Assembly: GCA_964461295.1 (NCBI GenBank)
Contig: CAYWTX010000368.1
Coordinates: 1-8,677, forward strand
DNA: 8,677 nucleotides
Origin: CAYWTX01 sp964461295
GTDB lineage: Bacteria > Planctomycetota > Phycisphaerae > SM23-33
Direction of reading: 5' to 3'
The notes below the pieces were generated by a model. The model worked only from the letters and a program-made list of their open reading frames with translations, was not told the DNA's origin and ran no database searches. Each line of letters opens with the position of its first letter. Within the stretch, counting starts at the first letter, position 1. Below, one piece after another: positions 5,630 through 8,677 of this stretch. The translations under genes and the position numbers were made by a program.

Positions 5630-6407
5630 CGCCCCGGCCGAGCAGGCCGGCGCCGCCGCCGGTGACGAAGCGCGCTCCGCCAAGGGCGCCGCCCCGGCCG
5701 CCGGACATGGCGGCGCCCACGGCGGCGGGCACGAGCAGGCCGAGGAAGCCGGCGAGAGCGTCGGCATCTGGTACGTCTCCTTCGCCGACATGATCACGCT
5801 GCTGCTGGCGTTCTTCGTCATGCTCAGCGCGTTCTCCTCCTACGACAACAAGTCCATCGAGATGATCCAGGAGGCCTCCGCCTACGCGCGATCCTATCCC
5901 CACACGCTGTCGGTCTGGGATGCCACCGGCGGACAGAGCGTGGTCACCCCCGTGAACGAAAGCCGCATGCCCACGGCCGGCACGCAGCAGACGGCCGTGT
6001 CCGCCGCGACCATCCCGCCGCCGGAGGAGCCGCTGGGCTCGGCCCTGGCCTACAAGGACCGCAAAGTGATCGCCATCGCGGCCGACGCGCTCTTCCTGGG
6101 CCGGACCGCCTGCCTCAGCCAGGATGGCAAGCGCGACCTCGACCTGCTGGTGACCTACCTCCGCGCCCGCCCGCCGGGGCGCGTGCACATCTCCTGCTCG
6201 CCGCCCCCCGAAGGCGACGAGGCGTCCGTCGAGGCCGAAACGAAGTCGCGGCTCGCCCGGCAGTGGGTGGTCGCCGGCGTGCTGCACGGCCAGGGCCGCG
6301 TGCCCATGGACCGCATCGCCCTGTCAGCGGGCGGCGGCGGCGACGACGGCGGCTCGAGCCAGCCGCGGATCGTCGTGACACTGCTCTCCAAGGAGACCGA
6401 CCGGTGA
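5604..6407 (+). CDS. motB: Flagellar motor stator protein MotB (first of two)
   Basis: MotB forms the ion path with MotA and anchors the stator to peptidoglycan. The 267-aa product starts with a 50-residue Ala/Gly/His-rich cytoplasmic stretch, longer than usual. The single membrane helix follows, IWYVSFADMITLLLAFFVML (55-74), with the ion-binding Asp at D62. A linker (80-150) leads to a divergent OmpA-like domain at about 153-262 (VIAIAADALFLGRTACLSQD, then LLVTYLRARPPGRVHISC). The expected G-H-T-D segment after the beta strand is replaced by CSPPPEGDE, so peptidoglycan binding may be altered. The ATG lies inside motA (26-bp overlap), with GAGGAG 10 nt upstream, which suggests translational coupling. 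The stop TGA overlaps the GTG of the next gene. MotB of E. coli has 308 residues, so this one is short. Confidence 0.88.
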   Translation: MSPPEKPHDAPAEQAGAAAGDEARSAKGAAPAAGHGGAHGGGHEQAEEAGESVGIWYVSFADMITLLLAFFVMLSAFSSYDNKSIEMIQEASAYARSYPHTLSVWDATGGQSVVTPVNESRMPTAGTQQTAVSAATIPPPEEPLGSALAYKDRKVIAIAADALFLGRTACLSQDGKRDLDLLVTYLRARPPGRVHISCSPPPEGDEASVEAETKSRLARQWVVAGVLHGQGRVPMDRIALSAGGGGDDGGSSQPRIVVTLLSKETDR

Positions 6408-7138
6408 GCCAGCACGAGGAAGCCGGCGAGAAAGTCCCGATTTGGATCATATCCTTCGCGGATATGATCACGCTGCTGCTGGCGTTCTTCGTCATGCTCC
6501 AGACCATGGCGAAAACCAAGGACAACACGCTGATGAAGGCCACCGAGCGGTCGTTCATCACCGCCCTCAACCGCATGGGCCTGCCGGACTACTTCTTCCC
6601 CTCCAACCAACGCGACAAGCAGGTGGACTACCGCAAGCTGCGGTACCCCGACCAGGATCCCGTGCCGCAAGGGCTCGCCCCGCCCATCCTGCGTGAACAG
6701 TTCTGCGACCCCGTGGCCAAGGCCTTCGACGAAGTCGCCCGCCACATGAAGACCGACTCCTCCGACAACGCCAGGGCCCTGTCGGGCTGCTTCGGCCTGG
6801 ACCTCAAGGGCCTCGCCGACGGCAAGACGCTCACCGACGCCGACAAGGCCGCCATCGCGTCCCTGGCCGGCGACCTGGCCGATCGCTCGGCCGGCGGGGC
6901 GATCGAGGTGCTGGTGATGGCCGCGGCGCCGGGCGAGAAGGACGCCGAGTCGCAGTACGCGGCCTCGGCCATCCGCTCTGCCGTCGTCCAGCGGGCGCTG
7001 GCCGAGGCGCTGCGCAGCCGCGGGGCCGAACGGTCGGTGAAGGTCGCCTCCTGTGGGGTGGGCGCCGGCGGGTTCTTCGGCAAGGCGGTGAAGTCCTCCG
7101 CCTCGCCGGTCGTCGTCGCCGTCCTGCACGCGAAGTAG
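6404..7138 (+). CDS. Second MotB-like stator protein
   Basis: This 244-aa protein repeats the MotB layout: a short N-terminus (MSQHEEAGEKVP), one membrane helix IWIISFADMITLLLAFFVML (13-32) with the ion-binding Asp at D20, a linker, and an OmpA-like C-terminal region (about 128-242) with KTLTDADKAAIASLAGDLAD, a strand IEVLVMAA and a helix SAIRSAVVQRAL resembling the S-x-x-R-A-x-x-V signature. The G-H-T-D motif is missing here too (AAAPGEKDA). The frame is open further upstream, but GTG at 6404 is the start: it overlaps the preceding stop as GTGA and has AAGGAG 8 nt before it. It may form heterodimers with the first MotB or a separate stator with the shared MotA. It is not a fragment, since the frame is complete. 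Confidence 0.85.
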   Translation: MSQHEEAGEKVPIWIISFADMITLLLAFFVMLQTMAKTKDNTLMKATERSFITALNRMGLPDYFFPSNQRDKQVDYRKLRYPDQDPVPQGLAPPILREQFCDPVAKAFDEVARHMKTDSSDNARALSGCFGLDLKGLADGKTLTDADKAAIASLAGDLADRSAGGAIEVLVMAAAPGEKDAESQYAASAIRSAVVQRALAEALRSRGAERSVKVASCGVGAGGFFGKAVKSSASPVVVAVLHAK

Positions 7139-7142
7139 GGCC

Positions 7143-7168
7143 GGCCTACCCGCTTCAGCGGGTAGGTC
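7143..7168 (+). terminator. Hairpin ending the stator operon
   Basis: CCTACCCGC (7145-7153), loop TTCA and GCGGGTAGG (7158-7166) form a 9-bp perfect stem, extended by a G-U and a G-C pair. It begins 4 nt after the stop of the second motB. No clear T-run follows. Confidence 0.55.
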
Positions 7169-7179
7169 CCATGGCGTGC

Positions 7180-7230
7180 CGGAGACCGGATGTACCGCGG
7201 ACCGGAAACTGCGGACCGGAAACCGAAACC
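7180..7230. repeat. Second CGGANAC heptamer array
   Basis: CGGAGAC, CGGATGT, CCGCGGAC, CGGAAAC, CGGAC, CGGAAAC and CGAAACC follow one another with one or two spacer bases. The type and orientation match 1094-1151. CCCCGTTGGGG at 7241-7251 is the reverse complement of the palindrome-like motif next to the first array. Confidence 0.65.
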
Positions 7231-7577
7231 CCGCCGCGGGCCCCGTTGGGGTTGGGCGACCCGGTAACGGGAGACAACCGATCACGATCGCGAACCGAAA
7301 CCCAGCCGGGATGGCACCCACGGACTTGCGCGGATTCTCACAGATCATTGGGGAGTCGGCTTCCGATTGATCTGCTTGACCCCGAAGGCACCATCGCTCC
7401 GCGGATGGCCTCCCGTCTTTCCTCGCCCGGGCGCGGGGGCGCGAGAACTACCCCAACCCCCCTGCCGGTCCCTGGCCTTGAGGCCCAGGACCATCATCCC
7501 TGCCTTTGGTTGCGGCCATGACCTCGATGCCCTACACTTCGCCATCGACGCTCTCGAGATCGAAAGGACGATCCGCC
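7231..7577. other. Non-coding stretch before phosphoketolase
   Basis: No supported gene is seen. It holds short inverted repeats (CCCC-GTT-GGGG at 7241-7251; CTCGC/GCGAG arms at 7422-7445; CCTGGCC-TTGA-GG-C-CCAGG at 7471-7489) and no convincing sigma70 promoter, although one for the phosphoketolase must lie here or upstream. Open frames crossing it are Pro/Arg-rich and run into the phosphoketolase in the wrong frame. Confidence 0.5.
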
Positions 7578-8677
7578 ATGCCCAGGAAGCAGACCGGCAG
7601 CGCCACCCCTTCCAACCCCGACCGCAACCGCACCCGCGCCAAGGCCGGCAAACCCGCCATGGCGGCGCCCGCGCCCCGGCGGCTCGACCCCCAACTCCTC
7701 GCCCGCATGGACGCCTGGTGGCGAGCGGCCAACTACCTCTCCGTCGGGCAGATCTACCTCCACGACAACCCGCTGCTGCGCCAGCCGCTGCGGGGCGAGC
7801 ACGTCAAGCGGCGGCTGCTGGGCCACTGGGGCACCACGCCCGGGCTGAACTTCATCTACGTGCACCTCAACCGCGTCATCGGCGACCGCGACCTGAACAT
7901 GATCTACCTCTGCGGTCCCGGGCACGGCGGGCCCGGCATGGTCGCCAACGCGTACCTGGAAGGCGCCTATAGCGAGTTGTACCCCAACATCACGCGGGAC
8001 GAGGAAGGCATGCGGCGGCTGTTCCGGCAGTTCTCGTTCCCCGGCGGCATTCCCAGCCACGTCGCGCCCGAGACGCCCGGCTCGATCCACGAGGGCGGCG
8101 AACTGGGCTACAGCCTCGCCCACGCGTTCGGCGCCGTCCTGGACAACCCATCGCTCATCGCCGCCTGCGTCGTCGGCGACGGCGAGGCCGAGACCGGGGC
8201 CCTGGCCGCAAGCTGGCACTCCAACAAGTTCCTGCACCCCTGTCGCGACGGGACCGTGCTGCCCATCCTCCACCTCAACGGCTACAAGATCGCCGGGCCG
8301 ACCGTGCTGGCCCGCATCCCGCGTCAGGAACTGGAGTCCCTGTTCGTCGGCTGCGGCTGGAAGCCGTACTTCGTCGAGGGCGACGACCCGCCCGCCATGC
8401 ACCGGCAAATGGCCGCCGCGCTGGATGCCGTGCTGGACGAGATCGCCGCGATTCGCGCGCAGGCCGCCGCGACGGCGCCGCTGCGCCCGCGCTGGCCGAT
8501 GATCGTGCTGCGCACGCCCAAAGGGTGGACCGGCCCCAAGGTGGTTGACGGCAAACAGGTCGAGGGCACGTTCCGCTCGCACCAGGTGCCCATGGGCGAG
8601 ATGCACGAAAACCCCGCCCACCTCGCCCTGCTCGAGAAGTGGATGAAGAGCTACCGGCCCGAGGAACTGTTCGACGC
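7578..8677 (+). CDS. Phosphoketolase (xylulose-5-P / fructose-6-P), partial (3' end beyond the right edge)
   Basis: Phosphoketolase is a cytosolic thiamine-diphosphate enzyme that splits xylulose-5-P (and often fructose-6-P) with phosphate to give acetyl phosphate and glyceraldehyde-3-P or erythrose-4-P. The 366 codons seen are about the N-terminal 46 percent of a protein usually near 800 aa. Signature blocks are intact: WWRAANYLSVGQIYLHDNPL (47-66), GHWGTTPGLNFIYVHLNR (82-99), CGPGHGGPG (112-120), PSHVAPETPGSIHEGGELGY (159-178), the thiamine-diphosphate motif GDGEAETG (200-207), and LNGYKIAGPTVLARI (233-247). The first 35 residues are basic and not conserved, so a start at the in-frame ATG at 7659 is possible; 7578 is preferred because AAAGGA lies about 9 nt upstream. 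Acetate kinase often neighbours this gene and may lie just outside. Confidence 0.95.
   Translation, partial: MPRKQTGSATPSNPDRNRTRAKAGKPAMAAPAPRRLDPQLLARMDAWWRAANYLSVGQIYLHDNPLLRQPLRGEHVKRRLLGHWGTTPGLNFIYVHLNRVIGDRDLNMIYLCGPGHGGPGMVANAYLEGAYSELYPNITRDEEGMRRLFRQFSFPGGIPSHVAPETPGSIHEGGELGYSLAHAFGAVLDNPSLIAACVVGDGEAETGALAASWHSNKFLHPCRDGTVLPILHLNGYKIAGPTVLARIPRQELESLFVGCGWKPYFVEGDDPPAMHRQMAAALDAVLDEIAAIRAQAAATAPLRPRWPMIVLRTPKGWTGPKVVDGKQVEGTFRSHQVPMGEMHENPAHLALLEKWMKSYRPEELFD

Noticed and set aside
7367..7972. 201-aa plus-strand frame before and overlapping the phosphoketolase
   Set aside because: It covers over 390 bp of the phosphoketolase in the wrong frame and is Pro/Arg/His-rich; no ribosome site or family pattern was seen.

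Overview
The window is high-GC bacterial DNA. The gene set suggests a free-living, flagellated member of the Planctomycetota, possibly Phycisphaerae-like: a response regulator with an N-terminal excisionase-type helix-turn-helix, an HDOD signalling protein, a Gfo/Idh/MocA oxidoreductase, a motA-motB-motB stator operon, a phosphoketolase, and GC-rich dispersed intergenic repeats. This taxonomic guess is inference from recall of protein families, not from a marker gene.

Layout: positions 1-1794 are on the minus strand. They carry a response regulator (1222-1794) followed by an HDOD-domain protein (start 1072) that runs off the left edge. The HDOD gene contains an in-frame insertion made of three copies of a 25-bp repeat, and a fourth copy lies in the gap between the two genes beside an array of CGGANAC-like heptamers. 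Positions 1795-2416 hold no gene but a cluster of MITE-like or REP-like elements: a 104-bp element with 25-bp terminal inverted repeats, a 138-bp element with perfect 25-bp terminal inverted repeats, and a truncated 74-bp copy of the first. A tRNA-Asp gene (GTC anticodon) on the minus strand follows at 2417-2490, with a near-consensus sigma70 promoter. A 222-aa protein of unknown function (2627-3295, minus) follows, with a conserved-looking N-terminus and a low-complexity Ala/Asp/Glu/Gln-rich tail.

From 3547 the genes are on the plus strand: a Gfo/Idh/MocA-family oxidoreductase (3547-4653); a flagellar stator operon of motA (4838-5629), motB (5604-6407) and a second motB-like gene (6404-7138), the three genes overlapping end to start; and the first 366 codons of a phosphoketolase (7578 to the right edge). 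A strong sigma28 (FliA)-type promoter, TAAA-N15-GCCGATAT, sits 70 bp before motA. A related but differently spaced motif lies before the unknown 222-aa gene, hinting that it might belong to the motility regulon.

How the genes fit together: the stator operon would supply the ion-driven torque units of the flagellum, with one A subunit and two different B subunits. The response regulator and HDOD protein look like a signalling pair. The phosphoketolase would split xylulose-5-P or fructose-6-P to acetyl phosphate. The oxidoreductase has no clear partner here. The least ordinary features are the dual-MotB stator with degenerate peptidoglycan-binding domains, the frame-preserving repeat insertion in the HDOD gene, and the dense cluster of small inverted-repeat elements.
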